A DNA stretch of 64,000 nucleotides from Streptomyces luteogriseus (lineage in GTDB: Bacteria > Actinomycetota > Actinomycetes > Streptomycetales > Streptomycetaceae), in contig NZ_JACHMS010000001.1 in the NCBI RefSeq assembly GCF_014205055.1, forward strand, positions 8,398,501 through 8,462,500, in the 5' to 3' direction. The position numbers were made by a program, and so were the translations under genes. Each line of letters begins with the position of its first letter. The first letter of the stretch is position 1. Under the pieces are notes generated by a model. That model worked only from the letters and a program-made list of their open reading frames with translations. It ran no database searches and had not been told where the DNA came from. Of the stretch, positions 26,704 through 35,209 are shown piece after piece.

Positions 26704-28362
26704 ATGAACGAACGAGCCGGACGGACGGGCCCCCACACCATCAGCGTCCCGGTCCTCATCGTGGGCGGCTCCCTGGTCGGCCTGTCCACCTCGTTGTTCC
26801 TGGGACGGCTCGGAGTGCCCCACGTGCTGGTGGAGCGCCACGCAGGCACCTCCATCCACCCGCGCGGGCGCGGCAACAACGTCCGCACCATGGAACTGTT
26901 CCGGGTGGCGGGTGTCGAGAACGGGATCAAGGACGCGGCCGCCACCCTGGCCGTCAACCACGGCATCCTCCAGACGCCCACCCTGGTCGGCGACGCCGGC
27001 GAGTGGTTGTTCAGGGACATCGACCCGGGCGGCGGCCTCGCCCGCTTCAGCCCCAGCGCCTGGTGCCTGTGCAGCCAGAACGACCTCGAACCGGTGCTGC
27101 TCGACCATGCCCGCGCGCACGGAGGCGACCTGCGCTTCTCCACCGAACTGATGTCGTTCGACAGCGACCCCACCGGTGTGACCGCCGTAGTCAAGAGCCG
27201 CGAGACGGGTGAGCACACCACCATCCGTGCGGACTACCTCGTCGCCGCGGACGGCCCGCGCAGCCCCGTGCGCGAACAACTCGGCATCACCCAGAGCGGT
27301 CCCGGCGACCTGTTCCACAACGTCAGCCTCACGTTCCGCTCCCGCGCGCTCGCCGACGTCGTGGGGGACCGGCACTTCATCGTCTGCTACCTGACGAACC
27401 CGGAGGCCGACGGCGCCCTGCTGCCGGTGGACAACCGCGAGAACTGGGTCTTCCACGCCCCCTGGCACCCGGAGAACGGGGAATCCCTGGAGGAGTTCAC
27501 GGACGAGCGATGCGTCGAGCACATCCGCCGGGCGGTCGGGGTCGCCGACCTCGACGTGGAGATCACCGGCAAGGCGCCCTGGCACGCCGCTCAGCGCGTC
27601 GCCCGCAGCTACCGGTCGGGGCGTGTGTTCCTGGCCGGTGACTCGGCGCACGAGATGTCGCCCACCGGGGCCTTCGGTTCCAACACCGGTATCCAGGACG
27701 CGCACAACCTCGCCTGGAAGCTGGCCGCGGTGGTCGACGGCTGGGCGGGGGAGGGGCTGCTGGACACGTACGACGCCGAGCGCCGTCCCGTGGCCGAGGC
27801 CACCAGCGCGCGCGCCGCGGCCCGGTCCGCCGAGCACAGCCACCCCGGATTCGCCCCGCCCCCCGCAGCGGGCGGCGGTGGCCCGCAGAAGGGCATCCTC
27901 AACGTGGCCCTCGGCTACCGCTACCCGCAGGGTGCCGTCGCCGGCGCCGATCCGGCGGTCCCGGTGGTGCCGGAGCGCCTCGACCTGAGCGGAGAACCGG
28001 GCAGCAGGGCGCCCCACCTGTGGGTGCGCCGAGGGGACGAACGGCTCTCGACGCTCGACCTGTACGAGCGGTCCCTCGTGCTGCTCAGTGACGCCGCTGA
28101 GCCGAACGAGTGGCACGAGGCGGCCGTCCGGCTCGCCGACAGGCTGTCCCTTCCGCTCAGGTCGTACCGGGTGGGCGCCGCAGCCCACGCCGACCTCGTA
28201 GCGGAGGACGACGCCGACTGGGCCGAGCGCCACGGCACGGGCCCCGGGGGCGCCGTACTCGTCCGGCCCGACGGGTTCGTCGCATGGCGGTCGCAGGGGC
28301 GGGAAGCGGATGCCGAGGCGGTACTGCACCAGGTGTTGAGGACCGCGCTGGCAGTCGCCTGA
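26704..28362 (+). CDS. whiE-ORFVIII: FAD-dependent polyketide hydroxylase
   Basis: Flavoprotein monooxygenase of 552 residues, the size of aromatic polyketide hydroxylases. The dinucleotide-binding motif is 'VLIVGGSLVGLSTSLFLG', the mid motif 'DYLVAADGPRSPVREQ' and the second FAD motif 'GRVFLAGDSAHEMSPTGAFG'. A thioredoxin-like C-terminal extension (about 430-552) follows. Start chosen at 26704 behind GGAGGCGAG. It is likely the tailoring hydroxylase of the adjacent spore-pigment polyketide (whiE ORFVIII type). Unlike what I recall for S. coelicolor, where this gene diverges, here it points the same way as the PKS genes but is cut off by a terminator. Confidence 0.85.
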   Translation: MNERAGRTGPHTISVPVLIVGGSLVGLSTSLFLGRLGVPHVLVERHAGTSIHPRGRGNNVRTMELFRVAGVENGIKDAAATLAVNHGILQTPTLVGDAGEWLFRDIDPGGGLARFSPSAWCLCSQNDLEPVLLDHARAHGGDLRFSTELMSFDSDPTGVTAVVKSRETGEHTTIRADYLVAADGPRSPVREQLGITQSGPGDLFHNVSLTFRSRALADVVGDRHFIVCYLTNPEADGALLPVDNRENWVFHAPWHPENGESLEEFTDERCVEHIRRAVGVADLDVEITGKAPWHAAQRVARSYRSGRVFLAGDSAHEMSPTGAFGSNTGIQDAHNLAWKLAAVVDGWAGEGLLDTYDAERRPVAEATSARAAARSAEHSHPGFAPPPAAGGGGPQKGILNVALGYRYPQGAVAGADPAVPVVPERLDLSGEPGSRAPHLWVRRGDERLSTLDLYERSLVLLSDAAEPNEWHEAAVRLADRLSLPLRSYRVGAAAHADLVAEDDADWAERHGTGPGGAVLVRPDGFVAWRSQGREADAEAVLHQVLRTALAVA

Positions 28363-28377
28363 GATCGCTGCTCTGCC

Positions 28378-28416
28378 GGCGGGGCGGTCGACCGGAGGAA
28401 GGTCGACCGCCCCGCC
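28378..28416. terminator. 16-bp perfect hairpin terminator
   Basis: Arms GGCGGGGCGGTCGACC and its complement around loop GGAGGAA, 15 bp after the hydroxylase stop. It separates this gene from the PKS operon that starts at 28658. Confidence 0.8.
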
Positions 28417-28657
28417 GCGGCGGGGGGCCGGTCGACGCGTTCGTCACCTGTGCGGGGGAGTGCGGCCCGGCGGGCCGTGACCGCGCGGATCGCCCGGACC
28501 GCCCCGGCTCATCTCGCACCGGCCGTCCCCCCGCCCTTCACTCGCGTACGCCGTCCGAGTCGCGCGATGTGCGGGGGCGGCCACAGGATCGAGGAACGCC
28601 GACGTCGCACGACCGCGACCGGCGCTCACTTTCCCCTCCGCGAAGGAGATGTGCGGG

Positions 28658-29815
28658 ATGACCACCACGTCCGAACGGGTGGAAGGTTCGCGTGCGCGAC
28701 AGGCGTCGCACCATGTCTCCCAGTCCGTGTTCGACGGTTCCCGGCTGCGCGTCGTCCTCTTGGTCGACGTCCACGACGGGGCCCAGCACCAGTTCCTCGA
28801 AGCCTACGAACAGTTGTGCAACCAGGTCGCGTCCGTGCCCGGGCATGTCAGCGACCAGCTGTGCCAGTCGATCGAGAACCCTTCCCAGTGGCTCATCACG
28901 AGCGAGTGGGAGAGTGCCCCGCCCTTCCTGGCCTGGGTCAACAGCGAGGAGCACGTGCGGATGGTGGAGCCGCTGCACAGCTGCGTCCGCGACACCCGGT
29001 CGCTGCGCTTCCACGTGGTGCGCGAGACCGGCGGCCCGGCCACGGGCATCGACCAGGCGGACCGCAGGCTCCAGACGGCGCCCAGGATCGGTGACGGCGT
29101 GATCCGGCACGCGCTCACCTTCACCGTGAAGCCGGGCAGCGAGGAGATCGTCGCCAAGATCCTCGCCGACTACGACTCGCCCGAGCCGAAGGTCGACGAC
29201 ACCACGCGCCTGTGCCGCACCTCGCTCTTCATGCACGGCAACCGGGTGGTGCGGGCCGTCGAGGTACGCGGCGACCTGCTGGCCGCGCTGCGCCACGTCG
29301 CCCGGCAGCCCGAGGTACGGGCCGTCGAAGAGGCCATCAACCCCCATCTGGAGCAGGACCGGGACCTCAACGACCCCGAGTCCGCCCGGGTCTTCTTCAC
29401 CCGGGCCGCACTGCCGGCCGTCCACCACGTGATGGCGGAGCGGCAGAACCCGCAGGCCGAGCGGTACGCCCTGTACTACCCGGCGCGGCCGGAGCGGGGG
29501 ATGCAGCTCGCCGAACTCCTGGCCCATCGTGACGAGGCGGCGGCGGACGACCCGCGCAGCCCGGTCCTGCGCAGCACGATCTTCCAGCGCGACGACGTCG
29601 TCGTACGGCTGATCGACGTGCACGGCGGACTCGAGGCGGCCGACCCCGCCCGGATTCTCGGTCTGTCCGACTCGGCACAGGTGGCCGAGCTGACGACGCT
29701 CCTGGACGACACCGCGGACATGGACGTGGCCGCGTCGAAGGACAGCAGCCTCGCGCGCCTCCTCGAACTGGCGCGCATGGATCTCGTCACCGACCGTCGG
29801 TCGCCCGACGCCTGA
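28658..29815 (+). CDS. whiE-ORFI: SchA/CurD-like spore-pigment protein
   Basis: Protein of 385 residues with repeated dimeric alpha-beta-barrel (ABM-like) units: about 25-110 ('VVLLVDVHDGAQHQFLEAYE', 'WESAPPFLAWVNSEEHVRMV'), 130-230 and a third after 250. This architecture, with 'RVVRAVEVRGDLLAALRHVA', is the SchA/CurD family of spore-pigment loci. Its role is not well defined; a monooxygenase-like or scaffold function is assumed. I start at the ATG at 28658, nine bases after AAGGAG; the ATG at 28649 would abut the ribosome-binding site. It is the first gene of a seven-gene operon. Confidence 0.85.
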   Translation: MTTTSERVEGSRARQASHHVSQSVFDGSRLRVVLLVDVHDGAQHQFLEAYEQLCNQVASVPGHVSDQLCQSIENPSQWLITSEWESAPPFLAWVNSEEHVRMVEPLHSCVRDTRSLRFHVVRETGGPATGIDQADRRLQTAPRIGDGVIRHALTFTVKPGSEEIVAKILADYDSPEPKVDDTTRLCRTSLFMHGNRVVRAVEVRGDLLAALRHVARQPEVRAVEEAINPHLEQDRDLNDPESARVFFTRAALPAVHHVMAERQNPQAERYALYYPARPERGMQLAELLAHRDEAAADDPRSPVLRSTIFQRDDVVVRLIDVHGGLEAADPARILGLSDSAQVAELTTLLDDTADMDVAASKDSSLARLLELARMDLVTDRRSPDA

Positions 29816-29883
29816 TTCGCCATCCGGTGGGGGAGGCGCTGCCGCCTCTCCCACGTTGGCGCAGCACCTCAACGGAGGAACCC

Positions 29884-30327
29884 GTGATCACATCTCGTCC
29901 CAACATCGTGAGCCTGAGCGACGTCGAGCCCAACCGCCGGCGAGGCGGTGATCTGCGCGCCATGCTCACTCCGGCCGCGGTGGGCGCCACCAGTGGATTC
30001 ATGGGCGTGGCCCTCATCGAGCCCGGTGACCGCATCGGTGAGCACTACCACCCGTACTCCGAGGAGTTCGTGTATGTGGTGTGCGGGCAGCTCGAGGTGG
30101 ACCTGGACGGCGAGCCGCACCCGCTCCAGCCCGAGCAGGGGCTGCTGATCCCCGTCAACATGCGCCACCGCTTCCGCAACGTCGGCAACGTGGAGGCCCG
30201 GCTGGTCTTCCACCTCGGCCCCCTGGCCCCGAGTCCGCCGCTCGGCCACGTCGACACCGAGGAGACCGACGTCCAGTCCGCGGTGGTGGGAGCGGAGGCG
30301 GCCGAACGACGTCAGGTCCGGTCATGA
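29884..30327 (+). CDS. whiE-ORFII: polyketide-locus cupin protein
   Basis: Single-domain cupin of 147 residues. The first metal motif is 'GEHYHPYSEEFVYVVCGQLE' and the second 'NMRHRFRNVGNVEARLVFHL', with the His/Glu ligands present. Cupins of this type occupy the second position in whiE-like operons and may help cyclise or tailor the polyketide. The start is GTG at 29884, preceded by ACGGAGG. Its stop overlaps the KS-alpha start (ATGA). Confidence 0.85.
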   Translation: MITSRPNIVSLSDVEPNRRRGGDLRAMLTPAAVGATSGFMGVALIEPGDRIGEHYHPYSEEFVYVVCGQLEVDLDGEPHPLQPEQGLLIPVNMRHRFRNVGNVEARLVFHLGPLAPSPPLGHVDTEETDVQSAVVGAEAAERRQVRS

Positions 30328-31592
30328 CGAGACGAGTGGCGGTCACCGGTATAGGTATCGTCGCCCCCGGCGGCATAGGTGTGCCGGCGTTCTGGGACCT
30401 CCTGACGGCCGGACGCACGGCGACCCGGGCCATCACCTTCTTCGACCCGACCGGTCTGCGTTCGCGGATCGCCGCCGAGTGCGACTTCGACCCCGCCGCC
30501 CACGGCCTGGACGAGCGGGAGACGGAACGCAGCGACCGCTACATCCAGTTCGCCCTGGTCGCGGGGGACGAGGCGGTACGGGACGCCGGTCTCGACCTCG
30601 CCGCCGAGGACCCGTGGCGGGTCGGCGTCTCGCTGGGCACGGCGGTCGGTGGCACCACCCGGCTGGAGAAGGACTACGTCCTGGTCAGCCACGGCGGGCA
30701 GCGCTGGGACGTGGACCACAGGGAAGCGGGCCCCGAGCTGCACCGCGCCTTCACGCCCGGCTCGCTCGCCTCGACCGTGGCGGAGCGGTTCGGGGCGCGT
30801 GGCCCGGTGCAGACCGTGTCCACGGGCTGCACCTCAGGGCTCGACGCGGTCGGGTACGCCTTCCACACCGTGGAGGAGGGTCGCGCCGACATCTGCATCA
30901 CCGGCGCCTCCGACTCGCCGATCTCCCCGATCACCATGGCCTGCTTCGACGCGATCAAGGCCACCTCCCCGAACAACGACGACCCGGCCCACGCCTCGCG
31001 CCCCTTCGACGCCGACCGCAACGGCTTCGTGATGGGCGAGGGCGGAGCCGTACTCGTCCTGGAGGAGCTGGAGCACGCCAGGGCCCGCGGCGCTCGCGTG
31101 TACTGCGAGATCGGCGGCTACGCCACCTTCGGCAACGCCTACCACATGACCGGTCTCACCAGCGAGGGCCTGGAGATGGCCCGCGCCATCGAGGACGCCC
31201 TCGACCACGCACGGCTCGACCCCACGGCGGTCGACTACGTCAACGCGCACGGCTCGGGCACCAAGCAGAACGACCGCCACGAGACCGCCGCGGTCAAACG
31301 GGTGCTGGGACCGCACGCCTACGAAACCCCCATGAGTTCCATCAAGTCGATGGTGGGCCACTCCCTGGGCGCCATCGGAGCGATCGAACTCGTCGCCTGC
31401 GTGCTGGCCCTGACCCACCAGGTGGTACCGCCGACCGCGAACTACGAGACCCCCGACCCCGAGTGCGACCTGGACTACGTCCCCCGCGTGGCCCGCGAGC
31501 GCAAGCTCGACAGCGTGCTCTCGGTGGGCAGCGGCTTCGGCGGGTTCCAGTCCGCGGTGGTCATGAACCGGCCGAGGGAGAAGTCACGATGA
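30324..31592 (+). CDS. whiE-ORFIII: ketosynthase alpha (KS-alpha)
   Basis: Beta-ketoacyl synthase of 422 residues, catalysing chain extension in a type II polyketide synthase. The nucleophile is Cys169 in 'VSTGCTSGLDAVG'; the catalytic histidines are in 'VNAHGSGTKQNDRHETAAVK' and 'KSMVGHSLGAIGAIELVAC'. Four-base overlaps with the genes on both sides indicate translational coupling and equimolar production with KS-beta. Neighbours identify the product as a spore-pigment-type polyketide. Confidence 0.95.
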   Translation: MTRRVAVTGIGIVAPGGIGVPAFWDLLTAGRTATRAITFFDPTGLRSRIAAECDFDPAAHGLDERETERSDRYIQFALVAGDEAVRDAGLDLAAEDPWRVGVSLGTAVGGTTRLEKDYVLVSHGGQRWDVDHREAGPELHRAFTPGSLASTVAERFGARGPVQTVSTGCTSGLDAVGYAFHTVEEGRADICITGASDSPISPITMACFDAIKATSPNNDDPAHASRPFDADRNGFVMGEGGAVLVLEELEHARARGARVYCEIGGYATFGNAYHMTGLTSEGLEMARAIEDALDHARLDPTAVDYVNAHGSGTKQNDRHETAAVKRVLGPHAYETPMSSIKSMVGHSLGAIGAIELVACVLALTHQVVPPTANYETPDPECDLDYVPRVARERKLDSVLSVGSGFGGFQSAVVMNRPREKSR

Positions 31593-32842
31593 GCGAACCT
31601 CGTCCACGGCGCGCGGCCGTCACGGGAATCGGTGTGGTCGCGCCCAACGGATCCAGCACCGAGATCTTCTGGAAGTCCACCAGGGAGGGCCTCAGCGTCC
31701 TGGACCGCGTCACCCGGGAGGGCTGTGAGGATCTGCCGCTGCGGGTGGCCGGCCAGGTGCGCGACTTCGACCCCTCGGCGGCGATCGAGGAGCGCTTCCT
31801 GGTCCAGACCGACCGGTTCACGCACTTCGCGATGGCCGCGGCCGACCTCGCGCTGGACGACGCCCGGCTCCCCCGGTCCGTGACCGACGAAGTGCCGTTC
31901 TCGGTGGGCGTCGTCACCGCGGCCGGTTCCGGCGGCGGCGAGTTCGGACAGCGTGAGCTCCAGCAGCTGTGGGGCAAGGGCAGCCGCTTCGTCGGCCCCT
32001 ACCAGTCCATCGCCTGGTTCTACGCCGCCAGCACCGGCCAGATCTCCATCCGCCGGGGCTTCAAGGGCCCCTGCTCGGTCGTCGCGGCCGACGAGGCCGG
32101 CGGCCTGGACGCCCTCGCCCACGCGGCACGAGCTGTACGGCGCGGCACCGATGTGATCGTGGCCGGCGCGACGGAGGCGCCGATCGCGCCCTACTCGGTG
32201 GTCTGCCAGCTCGGCTACGAGGAACTCAGCACGCTCGACGATCCGACCCGTGCCTACCGCCCCTTCACCTCCACGGCCTGCGGGTTCGTGCCCGCCGAGG
32301 GCGGCGCCATGGTCGTGGTGGAGACGGAGAGCACGGCCCGGGAACGGGGCGCGCCCGTGCGGGCCCACCTGGCCGGACACGCGGCGACCTTCACGGGAGC
32401 CTCCCGCTGGGAGGAGTCCCGGGAAGGGCTCGCCCAGGCAATCCGGGGCGCCCTGGCGGAGGCCGACTGCGCCCCCGAGGAGATCGACGTGGTCTTCGCC
32501 GACGCCCTCGGGGTACCGCAGGCGGACCGCGCCGAGGCCCTGGCCATCGCCGACGCTCTCGGGGCCCATGGCGCCCGGGTACCCGTCACCGCGCCGAAGA
32601 CCGGGATCGGCCGGGGTTACTGCGCCGCGCCGCTGATGGACGTCGCGGCGGCGGTGCTCTCGATGGAGCACGGCCTGATCCCGCCCACCCCCAACGTCTT
32701 CGACATCTGCCACGACCTCGACCTCGTGACCGGCCGGGCCCGTACCACCGAGGTACGCACGGCCCTGGTGCTGAGCCGTGGGCTCATGGGGTCGAACTCG
32801 GCGCTGGTGCTGCGGCACGGCGCCACCGACGCCTCGTCCTGA
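31589..32842 (+). CDS. whiE-ORFIV: ketosynthase beta / chain length factor
   Basis: Chain length factor of 417 residues, partner of KS-alpha. The position aligned with the KS cysteine is Glu169 ('VVAADEAGGLDALAHAA'), so it cannot act as a condensing enzyme; most chain length factors have Gln here. The rest of the fold is complete ('TAPKTGIGRGYCAAPLMDVA'). It sets chain length through the dimer-interface tunnel. A 33-bp gap follows before the ACP. Confidence 0.94.
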   Translation: MSEPRPRRAAVTGIGVVAPNGSSTEIFWKSTREGLSVLDRVTREGCEDLPLRVAGQVRDFDPSAAIEERFLVQTDRFTHFAMAAADLALDDARLPRSVTDEVPFSVGVVTAAGSGGGEFGQRELQQLWGKGSRFVGPYQSIAWFYAASTGQISIRRGFKGPCSVVAADEAGGLDALAHAARAVRRGTDVIVAGATEAPIAPYSVVCQLGYEELSTLDDPTRAYRPFTSTACGFVPAEGGAMVVVETESTARERGAPVRAHLAGHAATFTGASRWEESREGLAQAIRGALAEADCAPEEIDVVFADALGVPQADRAEALAIADALGAHGARVPVTAPKTGIGRGYCAAPLMDVAAAVLSMEHGLIPPTPNVFDICHDLDLVTGRARTTEVRTALVLSRGLMGSNSALVLRHGATDASS

Positions 32843-32875
32843 GGCGCCGTGGAACAGGCAAGGAAGGTAACTCGC

Positions 32876-33130
32876 ATGACTGACCGCATCACGGTGGAAG
32901 AACTCGCCGAACTCATGAAGAAGTGCACCGGGGTCACCGTCACTCCGGAGGAACTCCGCCGCGACGAGACGGCCTTCGAGCAGCTCGGCGTCGACTCGCT
33001 GGGCCTGCTGGGCATCGTGGGCGAACTGGAGAACCGGTACGGCACGCCGATGCCGACCGACGCCGAACGCTCCAAGACACCCCGGCAGTTCCTCGACCTC
33101 GTCAACGGTGCCCTCCTGGCAGGAGCGTGA
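32876..33130 (+). CDS. whiE-ORFV: acyl carrier protein
   Basis: ACP of 84 residues, carrying the growing polyketide on phosphopantetheine attached to Ser41 in 'QLGVDSLGLLGIVGELE'. Four-helix pattern and acidic composition are normal. The ATG at 32876 follows AGGAAGG. It sits between chain length factor and aromatase, the standard order. Confidence 0.95.
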   Translation: MTDRITVEELAELMKKCTGVTVTPEELRRDETAFEQLGVDSLGLLGIVGELENRYGTPMPTDAERSKTPRQFLDLVNGALLAGA

Positions 33131-33131
33131 C

Positions 33132-33611
33132 ATGGCCGGACACACGCAGAACGAGATCACCATCGCGGCACCCGTGGACCTGGTCTGGGAGGTGACCAAC
33201 GACCTGGAGAACTGGCCGCAGCTGTTCAGCGAGTACGCCTCCGTCGAGATCATCTCCCGGGAAGGCCACAAGACGACCTTCCGGCTGACGATGCACCCGG
33301 ACGAGAACGGCACCGTGTGGAGCTGGGTCTCCGAGCGCGAGCCGGACCGTGAAACGCTCACCGTCAGGGCCCGCCGCGTCGAGACGGGTCCGTTCGACCA
33401 CATGAACATCCACTGGCGGTACGAGGAGGTGCCCGCCGGCACGCGGATGGTCTGGACGCAGGACTTCGCGATGAAGCCGGAGGCACCCGTCGACGACGCG
33501 TGGATGACGGACAACATCAACCGGAACTCGAAGGTGCAGATGGGTCTGATCCGCGACCGCATCGAGAAGATCGCCGCCGAGCGCGGTGCGAGTGCCGGTC
33601 TGACCGACTGA
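33132..33611 (+). CDS. whiE-ORFVI: polyketide aromatase/cyclase, SRPBCC fold
   Basis: Protein of 159 residues in the START/SRPBCC aromatase family ('EITIAAPVDLVWEVTNDLEN', 'GPFDHMNIHWRYEEVPAGTR'). It catalyses first-ring cyclisation and aromatisation of the nascent polyketide. The single-domain size corresponds to enzymes acting on non-reduced polyketides. Starts one base after the ACP stop. Confidence 0.92.
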   Translation: MAGHTQNEITIAAPVDLVWEVTNDLENWPQLFSEYASVEIISREGHKTTFRLTMHPDENGTVWSWVSEREPDRETLTVRARRVETGPFDHMNIHWRYEEVPAGTRMVWTQDFAMKPEAPVDDAWMTDNINRNSKVQMGLIRDRIEKIAAERGASAGLTD

Positions 33612-33631
33612 GCCGGACGGAGAACAGCCCC

Positions 33632-33964
33632 ATGCACCAAGCCCTGATCGTCGCCCGGATGGCCCCGGGATCGGCGCCCGACATCGCCAAGGTGTTCGAG
33701 GAGTCCGACCGCGGGGAGCTGCCGCACCTCGTCGGTGTGACCCGGCGCAGCCTCTTCCAGTTCGGCGATGTGTACATGCACCTGATCGAGTCCGAGCGCG
33801 AGCCCGGACCCGCCATCGCCAAGATCACCGGGCATCCCGAGTTCCGGGACGTCAGCGAGCGCCTGTCCGCGTACGTCAGCGCGTACGACCCCGACACCTG
33901 GCGCTCCCCGAAGGACGCCATGGCGCAGCGCTTCTACCTCTGGGAGCGCGAGCCGGCCGGCTGA
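33632..33964 (+). CDS. whiE-ORFVII: TcmI-type polyketide cyclase
   Basis: Cyclase of 110 residues, a dimeric alpha-beta barrel like TcmI: 'ALIVARMAPGSAPDIAKVFE', 'GVTRRSLFQFGDVYMHLIE' and the terminal 'AMAQRFYLWERE'. It closes later rings. Last gene of the operon; a long hairpin terminator follows 15 bases on. Confidence 0.92.
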   Translation: MHQALIVARMAPGSAPDIAKVFEESDRGELPHLVGVTRRSLFQFGDVYMHLIESEREPGPAIAKITGHPEFRDVSERLSAYVSAYDPDTWRSPKDAMAQRFYLWEREPAG

Positions 33965-33978
33965 CCGCGGCCGGCACT

Positions 33979-34022
33979 CGACGGCCGCCGGGTCCGCAGC
34001 GTCGCGGACCCGGCGGCCGTCG
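33979..34022. terminator. 19-bp perfect hairpin, bidirectional terminator
   Basis: Arms CGACGGCCGCCGGGTCCGC and its complement around loop AGCGTC. It lies between the end of the PKS operon and the convergent O-methyltransferase stop, so it can serve both. Confidence 0.8.
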
Positions 34023-34075
34023 GTCTGTCTGCACCGGGGGTCCGGGATCACCGGGTCCCGCGGGTCGCGGTCGGA

Positions 34076-35104
34076 TCAGCCGGGGATGTGGCAGTCGAAC
34101 GCGTGCAGATAGGGGTTGACCGGGCTGATGTCGTCGATGACCAGGCCGGCCTCGGTGAGCCGGTCCACCATGCTCTGGCGCGTGTGCTTCGCCCCGCCGA
34201 CGTTGAGGAGCAGCAGCAGGTCCATCGCGGTGCTGAACCGCATGGAGGGTGAGTCGTCGACGAGGTTCTCGATGACCACCACCCGTGTCCCGGGACCGCC
34301 GGCCGCGCGGACGTTGCGCAGCGTGCGGGTGGTGCTCTCGTCGTCCCACTCCAGGATGTTCTTGATGACGTAGACGTCGGCCTTCACCGGGACGGCGGTC
34401 CGGACGTCGCCGGGCACGACCTGCGCGCGGTCCGCGAGGTCGCCGCCCGTGCGCAGTCGCGGGACGGCGTTCTCCACCACCCGGGGAAGGTCGAGCAGCG
34501 TGCCGTGCAGGCCGGGGTACTTGTCCAGCAGGCTCGCCACCACGTGCCCCTGGCCGCCGCCGATGTCGGCGACCGAGGTGCATCCCGAGAGGTCGAGGAA
34601 CGCGGCGACGTCCTGCGCCGACTGCACGCTGGACGTCGTCATGGCGCGGTTGAAGACGTCGGCCGACTCCGGGGCGTCCTCGTTGAGGTAGGGGAAGAAC
34701 TCCTTGCCGTAGAGTTCCTCCACCACGTTGCGGCCGGTGCGCACCGCCTCGTCCAGTTTCGGCCAGGCGTCCCAGGTCCACGGCTCGGTGCACCACAGCG
34801 CGATGGCGCGCAGGCTGTTGGGGTCGTCCTCGCGCAGCAGTCGGGAGACGTCGGTGTGCGCGAACGTCCCGTCCGGGCGTTCGGCGAACACGCCATAGCA
34901 GGACAGGGCCCGCAGGAGCCGTCGCAGCGGGCCGGGTTCGGTCTTCACCGCGGCCGCGATGTCCTCCACGGCCAGGGGCTGATCACCGAGCGCGTCGGCG
35001 ACGCCCAGCCGGGCGGCCGCGCGCAGGGCGGCGGCACATGCCGCCCCGAACGCGAGTTCCCGCAGCCGCATGGACGGCGGAGGAGCTGGCTGAGTGGTCG
35101 TCAT
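34076..35104 (-). CDS. SAM-dependent O-methyltransferase
   Basis: Methyltransferase of 342 residues with the plant-COMT/AcrTF-like layout: dimerisation winged helix (about 1-95, 'AAARLGVADALGDQPLAVED'), then a Rossmann domain with 'SVADIGGGQGHVVASLLDKY' and the catalytic region 'IKNILEWDDESTTRTLRNVR'. This family methylates phenolic hydroxyls of small molecules. Placed convergent to the PKS operon, it probably methylates the pigment. I use the ATG at 35104, preceded by AAAGGCGG, rather than 35128. Confidence 0.88.
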   Translation of the reverse strand: MTTTQPAPPPSMRLRELAFGAACAAALRAAARLGVADALGDQPLAVEDIAAAVKTEPGPLRRLLRALSCYGVFAERPDGTFAHTDVSRLLREDDPNSLRAIALWCTEPWTWDAWPKLDEAVRTGRNVVEELYGKEFFPYLNEDAPESADVFNRAMTTSSVQSAQDVAAFLDLSGCTSVADIGGGQGHVVASLLDKYPGLHGTLLDLPRVVENAVPRLRTGGDLADRAQVVPGDVRTAVPVKADVYVIKNILEWDDESTTRTLRNVRAAGGPGTRVVVIENLVDDSPSMRFSTAMDLLLLLNVGGAKHTRQSMVDRLTEAGLVIDDISPVNPYLHAFDCHIPG

Positions 35105-35209
35105 GTGCCGCCTTTCTACTTGGGTCAAGCACGGGGGGTGCTCGGGTCGAGCAGGAGGATCACCGGACGGTCGCGGAACTCCCGGATTCCGGAGCCCGGC
35201 GGTGGACCG

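Noticed and set aside
25789..28329. An 846-codon minus-strand open frame
   Set aside because: Antisense to the FAD hydroxylase; only its last part overlaps the genuine lectin remnant, which is annotated separately.
31475..34051. An 858-codon minus-strand open frame across the PKS operon
   Set aside because: Antisense to KS-beta, ACP and cyclases, all strongly supported on the plus strand.
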